Source: Gemmatimonadales bacterium (GTDB lineage Bacteria > Gemmatimonadota > Gemmatimonadetes > Gemmatimonadales > GWC2-71-9). From it: 7,687 bases of DNA. The stretch spans positions 1-7,687 of the forward strand of contig JACCSZ010000206.1 of assembly GCA_013812695.1 (NCBI GenBank), read 5' to 3'. Under the pieces are notes generated by a model, which saw only the letters and a list, made by a program, of their open reading frames with translations, did no database searches and was not told where the DNA came from. Position 1 is the first letter of the stretch; every line of letters begins with the position of its first letter. A program made the translations under genes and the position numbers. This document shows, in pieces, positions 1 to 5,945 of the stretch.

Positions 1-165
1 GAGCGTGATAGCGGCCGTTGGTGGCAGGGGTTCACGGACAACTACATCCGTGTGACGACCCGCTCGGACATGGAGCTACGCAACCGTCTCGTCCCCGTGC
101 GCTTGACCGGCGAGGACGGTGATGCGCTGCGGGGCGTGCTCGTTGGCGAGCGCGACGCGCCGTGA
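1..165 (+). CDS. mtaB: tRNA methylthiotransferase MtaB-like, C-terminal TRAM region (5' truncated by window)
   Basis: Frame 1 is open from the first base to a TGA at 163-165 and gives 54 residues. It contains GFTDNYIRV, followed by a basic/hydrophobic strand pattern ending in LRGVLVGE. This looks like the C-terminal TRAM (RNA-binding) domain of radical-SAM methylthiotransferases. The G-[FY]-T-[DE]-N-Y-I-[RK]-V signature fits MtaB, which makes ms2t6A37 in tRNA, better than MiaB or RimO. The UPF0004 and radical-SAM domains lie outside the window, so the assignment rests on about 50 residues. The stop overlaps the GTG of the next ORF (GTGA, 162-165), implying translational coupling with an ScpB-type start. 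Confidence 0.7.
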   Translation, partial: ERDSGRWWQGFTDNYIRVTTRSDMELRNRLVPVRLTGEDGDALRGVLVGERDAP

Positions 166-1205
166 ACGGCCACCGCGATACCGATGATCTGCTCGTCGCG
201 CTGGAGGCGGTGCTCTTCGTCGCGGAGGAGCCGGTGGAACTGGCCGAACTGGCGCGCGCGCTGGAGGTGAGCGTCGCGGCGGCGCGCGGCCTCGTTGAGC
301 GTCTGGCGGAGGTGTGCGCCCGGCGCGGGCTGCGCGTGCAGCGCCACGGGACGCGCGCCCAACTGGTCACGGCGCCGGAGGCCGGCGCCTACGTCCACCG
401 CTTTCTCGGCGCACGCGCGGAGCAACGGCTCTCGCCGGCGGCGCTGGAAACACTCGCGATCGTCGCCTACCGTCAGCCGGTGACGCGGCCCGTGCTGGAG
501 GCGATCCGGGCGCGGTACGCGGCGGCGCAGGTGGAGCTTGCCCTGGTGGACGTCTCGGACCTGGCCTCGGTGCGGCGCGCCGCGGAGGCGTTCCTCTCCA
601 CCGGCCGCGTCCTCGACGTGCTCGTCAACAACGCCGGCGTGGCGGGAACGCGGGCGCTGAGCGCCGACGGGTTCGACATGACGTATGCGACGAATCACAT
701 CGGCCCCTTCCTGCTGACCACGTTGCTCCTCCCGGCGCTCGAGCGCGCGGCGCAGGGTCGCGTCGTCAACGTCTCGAGCGTGGGCCACCTGCAGGCCAAA
801 CGGATCGACTGGTCGATGCTCGAGCGGCGCGCAGCCCCGCGGCGGAGCGGCTTCGGCGACTACGCCGTCAGCAAGCTCATGAACGTGCTGCACGCCAAGG
901 AACTGGCCCGCCGCCTGACGGCCACGCGGATCACCACCTATGCGCTCCATCCGGGCGGCGTTGCGTCGAACATCTGGCGCTCGGTCCCGCAGCCGTTCCG
1001 GTGGATCATCCTCCAGTTCCTGATCTCGACCGAGCAGGGCGCGCGCACCCAGCTTTACTGCGCGACGGCACCTGAGCTCGTGACGCACACGGGGCGCTAC
1101 TACGACAAGTCTCGCGAGGCGCCGTGCAATCCGCTCGCGAACGATCCCGCGCTGGCGGCGGAGCTGTGGGTCAGGACCGAGGCGGCGGTCGCGGCGGCCT
1201 GCTAA
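162..1205 (+). CDS. Chimeric ORF: ScpB N-terminus joined to the C-terminal part of a retinol-dehydrogenase-like SDR
   Basis: This is a 347-residue ORF with a GTG start inside the upstream stop. Residues 9-116 match the N-terminus of ScpB, the winged-helix SMC-Scp subunit for chromosome segregation: LVALEAVLFVAEEPVELAEL, then LSPAALETLAIVAYRQPVTR and EAIR. In ScpB the next residues should be a GV.S stretch opening the rest of the second winged helix, and these are absent. From about residue 121 the protein is a classical short-chain dehydrogenase of the retinol/WW-oxidoreductase type: VDVSDLASVRR, LDVLVNNAGV (NNAG 156-159), VVNVSS (catalytic Ser206), YAVSK (Tyr234, Lys238) and HPGGV (263-267). 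The SDR half lacks its first ~70 residues, including the TGxxxGIG cofactor motif, so it is unlikely to bind NAD(P) normally. ScpB (usually ~200 residues) is also incomplete. The ORF is genuinely open in one frame. Whether it is a real protein or an assembly join cannot be decided here. Confidence 0.8.
   Translation: MNGHRDTDDLLVALEAVLFVAEEPVELAELARALEVSVAAARGLVERLAEVCARRGLRVQRHGTRAQLVTAPEAGAYVHRFLGARAEQRLSPAALETLAIVAYRQPVTRPVLEAIRARYAAAQVELALVDVSDLASVRRAAEAFLSTGRVLDVLVNNAGVAGTRALSADGFDMTYATNHIGPFLLTTLLLPALERAAQGRVVNVSSVGHLQAKRIDWSMLERRAAPRRSGFGDYAVSKLMNVLHAKELARRLTATRITTYALHPGGVASNIWRSVPQPFRWIILQFLISTEQGARTQLYCATAPELVTHTGRYYDKSREAPCNPLANDPALAAELWVRTEAAVAAAC
498..530 (+). other. Junction of ScpB-like and SDR-like coding sequence
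   Basis: The codons for EAIR (498-509) still fit ScpB, where LEAIRG is usual. They would also fit an SDR helix of the form ..EIRAR.. just before the QVEL strand. By 521-539 (AAQVEL) the sequence is plainly SDR. The breakpoint therefore falls in about 30 bases where both parents could share near-identical GC-rich codons. That is what microhomology-mediated recombination or a short-overlap assembly join would leave. Confidence 0.55.
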
Positions 1206-1211
1206 ACGCCC

Positions 1212-1308
1212 GTCATCCTGAGCGGAGCGAAGAATCGGCTGACGCCTGCGAGTGACGCTCGAGGCTCATTCGCTCGACTGCCCGATCCTTCGCTCCGCTC
1301 AGGATGAC
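1212..1308. repeat. REP/MITE-like inverted repeat between convergent genes
   Basis: The arms lie at 1212-1236 and 1284-1308. They are 25 bases each, begin GTCATCCTGAGCGGAGCGAA, and are complementary except at one position (A1234). Between them, 1248-1255 (GCGAGTGA) and 1266-1273 (TCATTCGC) form an inner stem with one mismatch. The element sits between the SDR stop at 1205 and the hydrolase stop at 1344, so its transcript could fold into a long hairpin and serve as a bidirectional terminator. Arms of the form GTCATCCTGAGCG..GCGAAGGATC recur in intergenic regions of several GC-rich environmental bacteria (from memory). Only one copy is in this window. Confidence 0.75.
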
Positions 1309-1341
1309 CCACGCGCGATCCCGGCAACCCGCCCGCGCCGT

Positions 1342-2220
1342 CTATCGGCCCCCACCGCCCCGGCACGCGACCCTCGGATCCCGCACGAAAGCCATCAGGT
1401 CCTCCACCACCGGCGCGATCCCCAGCTTCGGCACCGACAGAGCGATCACGATCCCGACGTGGTCGAGCCCGCGGTACAGCACCGTGCGCACGCACCCGCC
1501 ACGCTCACGCACCCGCGCCGCGAGCCGCAGTGCGTTGTCCGGCGCCACCGTCCGGTCCCGGCGACCGTGGAGCAGCAGAAGCGGCGGCGCGGCTCCGGTC
1601 GCGTGGGTTAACGGATACGTCGCCGGCCAGCCGGCGGGCGGACCCATGAGCGCCTGCACGTCCGGATCGGTCCAGGTGGTGGCCACCGGCCCTGCCAACC
1701 CAACGAACCCGCGCACTACCCCAGGCGCCACGCCGGCGGCGCCAAGGTAGCGTTTGTCGAGCGCGAGCAGCAGGGCGGTGTGCGCGCCCGCGGAGTGGCC
1801 CACCACGAAGATCCGCCCGGGATCTCCCCCGTAGCGCGCGATGTTGTCCCGCGCCCACCGGACCGCCCGCGCGCCATCTTCCATCCACGCCGGGAAGTGC
1901 GCCGCGGGGTACAGCCTGTAGTCGGGAATCACGGCCACCACGCCCTCACGGGTGAGGGCATCACCGAGCAGGCGATACTGCTCCTTCGAACCCGTCTGCC
2001 AGCGGCCCCCGTAGAGAAACAACACAACGGGCGCGAGCCGCGCGCCTCCTCGCGGGCGGTAGACGTCGAGACGCTGCCGAGGGTCGGCGCCGTAGGCGAC
2101 GTGTGGCGTCAGGTCGAAGTGATCGCCCACCAGGAGCAGCTCGACGGCGCGCCGCGGCGAGCAGCCGGCGAGCGCGGCCACGGCGAACGACGCCATGAGG
2201 ATAATTTGCGTCATACGCAT
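1342..2220 (-). CDS. Lipoprotein alpha/beta hydrolase (carboxylesterase/BD-FAE-like)
   Basis: 292 residues. Residues 1-20 form a lipoprotein signal (hydrophobic core, then LAGC with Cys20), so the mature enzyme is probably membrane-anchored. The fold follows the esterase/lipase order. LDVYRP comes first, then VVLFLYGGRW with an YGG oxyanion motif in place of HGG (70-72), a variant common in this subfamily. IPDYRLYP follows, then the nucleophile elbow GHSAG (Ser143), LLLHGRRD (Asp222) and GLDH (His254), giving a complete Ser-Asp-His triad. The substrate is unknown; a short-chain or aryl ester is plausible. The ATG at 2220 is chosen because it gives the lipobox signal. The frame stays open far upstream, but that part is antisense to the NmrA gene and acidic in the n-region. 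No good ribosome-binding site is visible for either start. It is convergent with the SDR and divergent from NmrA. Confidence 0.85.
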   Translation of the reverse strand: MRMTQIILMASFAVAALAGCSPRRAVELLLVGDHFDLTPHVAYGADPRQRLDVYRPRGGARLAPVVLFLYGGRWQTGSKEQYRLLGDALTREGVVAVIPDYRLYPAAHFPAWMEDGARAVRWARDNIARYGGDPGRIFVVGHSAGAHTALLLALDKRYLGAAGVAPGVVRGFVGLAGPVATTWTDPDVQALMGPPAGWPATYPLTHATGAAPPLLLLHGRRDRTVAPDNALRLAARVRERGGCVRTVLYRGLDHVGIVIALSVPKLGIAPVVEDLMAFVRDPRVACRGGGGR

Positions 2221-2260
2221 CTGGCGGTCGAGCAGGCCATCGAACTCAAGGAGCACCATC
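2221..2260. promoter_or_regulatory. 40-bp divergent spacer between hydrolase and NmrA genes
   Basis: The two start codons are only 40 bp apart, so at least one promoter must lie inside the opposite gene. No convincing -35/-10 pair is visible in the spacer itself. The AT-rich patch ATAATTTG at 2201-2208, inside the hydrolase signal-peptide codons, is a possible site for the plus-strand promoter. This is inference only. Confidence 0.3.
2248..2253 (+). promoter_or_regulatory. Ribosome-binding site of the NmrA-family gene
   Basis: AAGGAG lies 7 nt before the ATG at 2261. It fixes that start over the upstream in-frame ATG at 2195, which lies inside the divergent hydrolase gene and would add 22 residues ahead of the Rossmann strand. 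Confidence 0.8.
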
Positions 2261-3214
2261 ATGGCTGACAGGAAAATCATCGCGGTGGTCGGCGCCACCG
2301 GGGCACAGGGCGGCGGGCTCGCCCGCGCCATCCTGGCCGACACGAGCGGCCTCTTCACGGCCCGCGCCATTACGCGCCGCCCCGATTCGGACCAGGCACG
2401 CGTCCTCTCCGACGCGGGCGCCGACATCGTCGCGGCCGACCTAGACGATGCCGCGACCCTCGAGCGCGCCTTCGCCGGTGCCCACGGCGCGTTCTGCGTC
2501 ACCAACTTCTGGGAGCACTTCTCGCCCGAGCGTGAGCTGACGCAGGCCGGCCACCTGGCGCACGCGGCCAAGGCGGCCGGCCTCCAGCACGTGATCTGGT
2601 CCACCCTCGAAGACACCCGGCGATGGGTGCCCCTGGAGGACACCCGAATGCCGACGCTGAGCGGTCAGTACAAGGTGCCGCACTTCGACGCCAAGGGTGA
2701 GGCCGACCAGATCTTCCGCGACCTCGGCGTGCCCACCACGTTCCTGCTCACATCGTTCTACTGGGACAACATGATCTCGTTCGGCTCGGGCCCACAGCGC
2801 GGGCCCGATGGGTCGCTGGCCATCACATTCCCGATGGACGACAAGAAGCTCCCCGGCATCGCCGTCGAGGACATCGGCAAGTCGGCGCTGGCGATTTTCA
2901 AGCGCGGGCGGGAGTTCATCGGTCGGACCGTCGGCACCGCGGGCGAGCACCTCGCAGGCGCGGAGATGGCGGCCGGACTCACGCGAGCGCTCGGGCAGGA
3001 GATCGGGTTCACCAGCGTGTCGCCCGAGGTGTATCGAGGGCTCGGCTTTCCGGGCGCCGACGATCTCGGCAACATGTTCCAGTTCAAGCGCGACTTCAAC
3101 GACTACTTTCGCGGGGCGCGGGACATCGGCTTCTCGCGAAGTCTCAATCCCGAGCTGCAGACGTTCGAGCAGTGGCTCGGGCGGCGCAAGGCGGAGATCC
3201 CGATCCCGGCATGA
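2261..3214 (+). CDS. NmrA/HSCARG-family NAD(P)-binding protein
   Basis: 317 residues, the normal length for the NmrA-like atypical SDR family. The N-terminus is a Rossmann fold, KIIAVVGATGAQGGGLA, with the GATGAQGG dinucleotide-binding loop at 11-18. A basic ITRRP follows at the end of the second strand (Arg39/Arg40), which favours NADP(H). AADLDD comes next, then the family-typical block IWSTLEDT, YKVPHFDAKGEAD (137-149) and GVPTTFLLTSFYWDN. Proteins of this family are redox sensors or reductases acting on quinones, ethers or small carbonyls, and many lack the SDR Tyr-Lys pair. The substrate cannot be read here. It is monocistronic as far as seen, divergent from the lipoprotein hydrolase and convergent with the ferritin-like operon. 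Confidence 0.88.
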   Translation: MADRKIIAVVGATGAQGGGLARAILADTSGLFTARAITRRPDSDQARVLSDAGADIVAADLDDAATLERAFAGAHGAFCVTNFWEHFSPERELTQAGHLAHAAKAAGLQHVIWSTLEDTRRWVPLEDTRMPTLSGQYKVPHFDAKGEADQIFRDLGVPTTFLLTSFYWDNMISFGSGPQRGPDGSLAITFPMDDKKLPGIAVEDIGKSALAIFKRGREFIGRTVGTAGEHLAGAEMAAGLTRALGQEIGFTSVSPEVYRGLGFPGADDLGNMFQFKRDFNDYFRGARDIGFSRSLNPELQTFEQWLGRRKAEIPIPA

Positions 3215-3375
3215 TCTACGCCATTCGATAACGCGCGGATGCACAGGCCCGCGTGAGTACTGCCAGAGTACACGGCTGCAGGGCGAGCCCGCCGGGGGAG
3301 TCGACGACATCCACTTCTACCCGGTGGAGCCTCGGCAGGTGCGGGTGTCGCGCGGCGAGTGTAAGGGGGAGGGCG

Positions 3376-3407
3376 TAGGCCCCCGGAGCGAGTGCCCCGG
3401 AGGCCCA
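3376..3407 (-). terminator. GC-rich hairpin after the ferritin-like operon
   Basis: Read on the minus strand, GGCCTCCGG (3405-3397) pairs with CCGGGGGCC (3386-3378) with one G.U, around a 10-nt loop. It can be extended by a G.U and a T-A pair on the outside. The stem begins about 5 nt after the TGA of the 3413-4195 gene. There is no true U-run afterwards, only a pyrimidine-rich stretch, so intrinsic termination is likely but unproven. Confidence 0.5.
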
Positions 3408-3412
3408 ATGCG

Positions 3413-4195
3413 TCACGGGAACGGCAGTGCCGGACTCGAGGTGATGAACGGCCCAGCTGCCGCAAGAACTTCCGACGTCGTCCTCGGCGTGTCGAATGCA
3501 CCATCCTCCACCGTCACCGGCAGCCCGAGCAACAGGCGGAAGGTCGACGCGTGCTGCGCCTCGACGCCGAGAATCGAGCCCGCCGTACCGAGGATGCCCG
3601 TGTCGTCCAGGTTGCCGGCCTGGCCGAGGTAGGCGGTGACTCCGGTGTCCTCGAGCACCAGCGCCGTGTTGAGGAAATTATCGGCGCTGTCGAAGGCGGT
3701 GCCGAAGTCGAACGAGAAATCGGCGCGCGCGAGCGCGTTGGTCGTGAGCGCGCCCTGCAACGCCAGGACGTGGGTGATCTCGTGGTCGCGCACGACGCGC
3801 ACGTAGTCCGGCACGCTGAACGTGGCCGGCGAGGGCGCCGTCACGCCGCTCAATCCCGGAACGGAGCCCGGCGCGGCCCCGCCGTCCGGATCGATCCCTT
3901 CGACGGTCGCGCCCGTCGGCAGCGCGCCGCCGCTGTCGGCCCGCAAGTAGAAGGTGGCCTCGAGGTACTCGAGGGTGAGCGCGTAGTTGAGGATGTCGGT
4001 GTCGCTGAGATTCGGCTCGGTCTCGCCCGTGCCCTGGGCGAGCAGATCCGTGATGCCGTGGCCCTTGAGGATCATCGGCGCCAGCGCCACCGCGCCGGCC
4101 GCCATGGCGACCTGGCTGAGGAAGCGGCGCCGAGCGTCGATGCCTTGGACTGCCTCGGCGTCGAAGGTGATGATGCGTGTACCGTCAGTGGACAT
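3413..4195 (-). CDS. Tat-exported ferritin-like domain protein
   Basis: 260 residues, four-helix ferritin-like protein of the bacterial Ferritin_2/PCC13-62-like type. The N-terminus has a twin-arginine signal (RRRFLSQVAMAAGAVALAP, 22-40) with no lipobox, so a soluble periplasmic or cell-surface protein is expected. The putative di-iron ligands are in order: helix 1 ALTLEYLEATFY (Glu76/Glu79), helix 2 DHEITH (Glu139, His142), helix 3 LVLEDTGVTAYLG (Glu182) and helix 4 GVEAQH (Glu212, His215). A Gly/Pro/Asp-rich insert separates helices 1 and 2 (87-127). Family members are often tied to desiccation or oxidative stress; the exact reaction is unknown. The start at 4195 has AGGAG 7 nt upstream (4207-4203). 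It is the second gene of a probable operon, 72 nt after its paralogue. Confidence 0.85.
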   Translation of the reverse strand: MSTDGTRIITFDAEAVQGIDARRRFLSQVAMAAGAVALAPMILKGHGITDLLAQGTGETEPNLSDTDILNYALTLEYLEATFYLRADSGGALPTGATVEGIDPDGGAAPGSVPGLSGVTAPSPATFSVPDYVRVVRDHEITHVLALQGALTTNALARADFSFDFGTAFDSADNFLNTALVLEDTGVTAYLGQAGNLDDTGILGTAGSILGVEAQHASTFRLLLGLPVTVEDGAFDTPRTTSEVLAAAGPFITSSPALPFP

Positions 4196-4267
4196 GATGG
4201 TTCTCCTGGGTATGGTCGCTACGCGTTCGCGTTATTGTTTGCGTGAACTTCGGAAGCCGGCTCCCGG

Positions 4268-4945
4268 CTAAAGACCTCTCGTGACGAACCCCGTCGCCTG
4301 CACGGCCGCCACCACCTGGTCAGGCGTCATCGGAGCGACGAAAGCGGCGGGCACTGGTCCGCCACTGGCGTTGTTGTACGCGCGGAAGGCAGCGGCGTGA
4401 CGCGCCTCGATCGTGAAGATCGAGCCCGCCGTCGTCCGAATGGCCTTGCTCTGGATTGACGGCAAGGCCCCGAGATACGCGCCCACACCCGTCTCCTCGA
4501 GCGTCTGGGCCACCGCGAGAAAGCTGGCCTGGCTGGCAAACGTGTTCCCGAAGTCGAATCCCACGTCGGCTTCGTCGAACGCGTCGGCGCCGAGCGCGCC
4601 CTGCAACGCGTCCACGTGCGTGCTCTCGTGGTTCCGGACGCTCGTCGCGAGCGCGGCCACGCCGCCGCTCAACACGCCGCTGGCCACGCCCTTGATGTAG
4701 AAGTCGGCCTCGAGGAGCTCGAGGAAGAGCGCGAACTTGAGGATGTCGGTATCGCTCTGGAGCGGGAGGGTTACGACGGCGTCGCTGTTGCCATTGTTGT
4801 CATCATCGCTGCAGCCGAGCACGGCGAGCGCCGCGGCGGCGCCTGAAAGCTTGAGGAAGTGGCGGCGGCTTCCGGGGCCGCTGGGAAGCGTGATCAAGGA
4901 TGCGTTCTGGCCTGGAATCGGGCCAGGGGTCATCGGGTCGGACAT
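4268..4945 (-). CDS. Tat lipoprotein, ferritin-like domain (paralogue of the next gene)
   Basis: 225 residues. The near-perfect Tat motif SRRHFLK (26-32) is followed by a hydrophobic run and the lipobox VLGC (Cys45, then Ser at +2). A folded, lipid-anchored product on the outer face of a membrane is predicted. The ferritin-like helices carry the same putative metal ligands as the neighbour: Glu76/Glu79, Glu107 and His110 (HESTH), Glu150 (LEETG), and Glu180 with His183 (IEARH). Shared blocks include SDTDIL, HVxALQGAL, FDFGxxF, TGVxAYLG and TAGSI, so the two are tandem duplicates. The start at 4945 is chosen because GGAG sits 6 nt upstream. The frame extends to 5059 but adds a Pro/Ser-rich stretch that is not signal-like. 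The 72-nt gap to the downstream gene has no clear terminator, only a 16-bp imperfect palindrome at 4251-4266. Confidence 0.85.
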   Translation of the reverse strand: MSDPMTPGPIPGQNASLITLPSGPGSRRHFLKLSGAAAALAVLGCSDDDNNGNSDAVVTLPLQSDTDILKFALFLELLEADFYIKGVASGVLSGGVAALATSVRNHESTHVDALQGALGADAFDEADVGFDFGNTFASQASFLAVAQTLEETGVGAYLGALPSIQSKAIRTTAGSIFTIEARHAAAFRAYNNASGGPVPAAFVAPMTPDQVVAAVQATGFVTRGL

Positions 4946-5266
4946 CGGGGGCTCCGGGGAGTGAGATGCCGAGGCAGTGGGATCGGATGATCCTCCCCAC
5001 ATCGGAACAAGGAAGTGGAACGCGAGCGGCTCATGACCGAGCCACCGCGCCACCACCACTCCCTACGCACCCCGACCGCCAGCGGATGTATCCGGCTGGG
5101 CGGCTGTCGAAATCGGGGATCGTCGGTCGACAGCGGTCACATGGTTCACGGCGAGGCGCTGCAGCGCCCCGGTGCTCAGCTGAGTTCAGACGCGGGCGAC
5201 CGGGCGCGGAAGATGGTGAACGCCGTCTTCCGCGTCGAGCCGCGCCCCTGCCCTGCGCCGACGCAG
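4946..5266. other. Gene-free stretch upstream of the ferritin-like operon
   Basis: No ORF here has recognisable protein character; the open frames are Arg/Pro/Ala-rich, as expected of GC-rich non-coding DNA. The stretch must hold the minus-strand promoter of the ferritin-like operon, but I could not identify -35/-10 hexamers. It contains an 8-bp perfect inverted repeat, GCTGTCGA (5103-5110) and TCGACAGC (5127-5134), spaced by 16 nt. It also has a 14-bp palindrome GGCGCTGCAGCGCC at 5155-5168 and a 10-bp palindrome CTCAGCTGAG at 5175-5184. The first could be an operator, or a terminator for the broken gene at 5267-5780. The others may be chance in such GC-rich sequence. Confidence 0.4.
4952..4955 (-). 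promoter_or_regulatory. Ribosome-binding site deciding the Tat-lipoprotein start
   Basis: GGAG on the minus strand lies 6 nt before the ATG at 4945. The more distal in-frame start at 5059 would give a long Ser/Pro-rich leader ahead of the Tat signal. Confidence 0.55.
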
Positions 5267-5780
5267 TTACTGTTTCACCCAGCCCGGCCGGAGATCGCGG
5301 GTGACGTCGCGGACCAACTCGCTCACGACCTGGCTGTAGGCCACGTTCGGATCGCGCACGGCCACCGAGGGCACCTGGCCGGCGACGGCGAGCCGGCCGA
5401 CTGTGCCGTTCGCGGCCGAGCTCGAGCGCCACACCGTCCCGCCGGTGCTCGTGGAGAGCAGCCGCACGGTGAGCTCGGCCGACACCGACGCTCGGACGTT
5501 CAGCCCGCCCGCCGCGCTGACCAGTCCGCGCGGCTTGATGCCCGAAACCTTGAGCTGGCCGAGGAAGACGGCGGGAACGTGTTTCTCGCGGCCGAGCGCC
5601 TGCGCCAGCGCCGACGCGGCTCCCGCCGCGGCGAGCGCCCTCAGCGTGGGATCCGCGCTCGAAAGCTCGAAGGAGCTCCACGCCAGACTGGCTCGCCAGG
5701 AGCGCATCGGCGAAGCGCTGGGTGGCGAGGGCGCTCAGCTCCTTGTCGGCCTGATCGGTTCCACAGCATCTTGGCGTCAC
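5267..5780 (-). pseudogene. Frameshifted, N-terminally truncated conserved protein (possibly CsgG/GNA1162-like)
   Basis: Two minus-strand frames together read as one protein. Upstream, from the GTG at 5780, is DKELSALATQRFADALLASQ then SGVEL. Downstream is ELSSADPTLRALAAAG then SALAQALGREKHVPAVFLGQ, ending at the TAA at 5267-5269. The switch falls near 5661-5678, where minus-strand GAGCTTTC and GAGCTCCTTC lie side by side. Removing one 10-nt copy restores ...SGVELSSADPTLRAL.... No signal peptide precedes the fragment: the frame is blocked by a stop at 5820-5822 and contains no hydrophobic run. The C-terminal region has alternating beta-strand character (NVRASVSAELTVRLLSTSTG, then GTVWR) and ends PGWVKQ. 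It recalls CsgG/GNA1162-like periplasmic proteins that degrade into strands with an LxTGxxxW pattern, but I do not recognise a specific family. A sequencing error is the alternative to true decay. Confidence 0.5.
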
Positions 5781-5822
5781 GTGAGGGTGGGGGACGCCGT
5801 CCCACAGGCAAAGCCTAAGTCA

Positions 5823-5851
5823 CGTGTCCGAGTCGGACACGCCTGTATAGT
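5823..5851 (+). promoter_or_regulatory. 19-bp palindrome with adjacent TATAGT: candidate operator/promoter
   Basis: CGTGTCCGAGTCGGACACG (5823-5841) is a perfect inverted repeat with 9-bp arms around a central G. Five bases beyond it, TATAGT (5846-5851) resembles a -10 box whose -35 position would fall inside the palindrome. Palindromes of this size and TGTCCGA/TCGGACA form are typical of dimeric repressor (TetR-like) or activator operators. On the plus strand it would drive the operon starting at 5946 with a leader of about 90 nt. The cognate regulator is not known; the first protein of that operon is one candidate. Confidence 0.5.
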
Positions 5852-5880
5852 CCGCCGCACGAGCTGCAAATTCAGACCGT

Positions 5881-5945
5881 ATCGCTTATTATATATTGAC
5901 TACATATCTATTACTGATCCTGCCGCTATGCGGAGTCTATAGCCG
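5881..5945 (+). promoter_or_regulatory. AT-rich leader with RBS before the nucleotidyltransferase operon
   Basis: Bases 5886-5914 are strongly AT-rich (TTATTATATATTGACTACAT and on) in an otherwise very GC-rich window. TTGAC at 5896-5900 looks like a -35, but no -10 lies at proper spacing. TTATTA (5886-5891) with TATTAC (5909-5914) at 17 bp is a weak alternative. GGAG at 5932-5935 is a ribosome-binding site 10 nt before the ATG at 5946. Confidence 0.4.

Noticed and set aside
42..1088. 348-codon minus-strand open frame
   Set aside because: It is antisense to the MtaB end and ScpB-SDR ORF, and its composition is Arg/His/Ala-rich with no motif. It is a shadow of GC-rich coding sequence.
2221..2643. 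N-terminal extension of the hydrolase frame
   Set aside because: It lies antisense to the NmrA gene and would bury the lipoprotein signal in the middle of the protein.
3257..3271. GTACT-GCCAG-AGTAC inverted repeat after the NmrA gene
   Set aside because: The arms are only 5 bp and no U-run follows. This is too weak to call a terminator.
2441..3310. 289-codon minus-strand open frame
   Set aside because: It is antisense to the well-supported NmrA-family gene and shows no recognisable domain.
3215..3375. Possible short coding remnant in the spacer between the NmrA and ferritin-like genes
   Set aside because: Neither strand gives a recognisable peptide, a ribosome-binding site or a start in a convincing frame.
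3392..4246. 284-codon plus-strand open frame
   Set aside because: It is antisense to the Tat-exported ferritin-like gene, with His/Arg/Glu-rich composition and no motifs.
4980..4993. GGATC-GGAT-GATCC small inverted repeat upstream of the ferritin operon
   Set aside because: The arms are 5 bp with a 4-nt loop, expected often by chance.
5015..5818. 267-codon plus-strand open frame
   Set aside because: It covers the gene-free stretch and the antisense of the broken gene. It is Arg/Pro/His-rich and has no domain; the minus-strand reading makes better protein sense.
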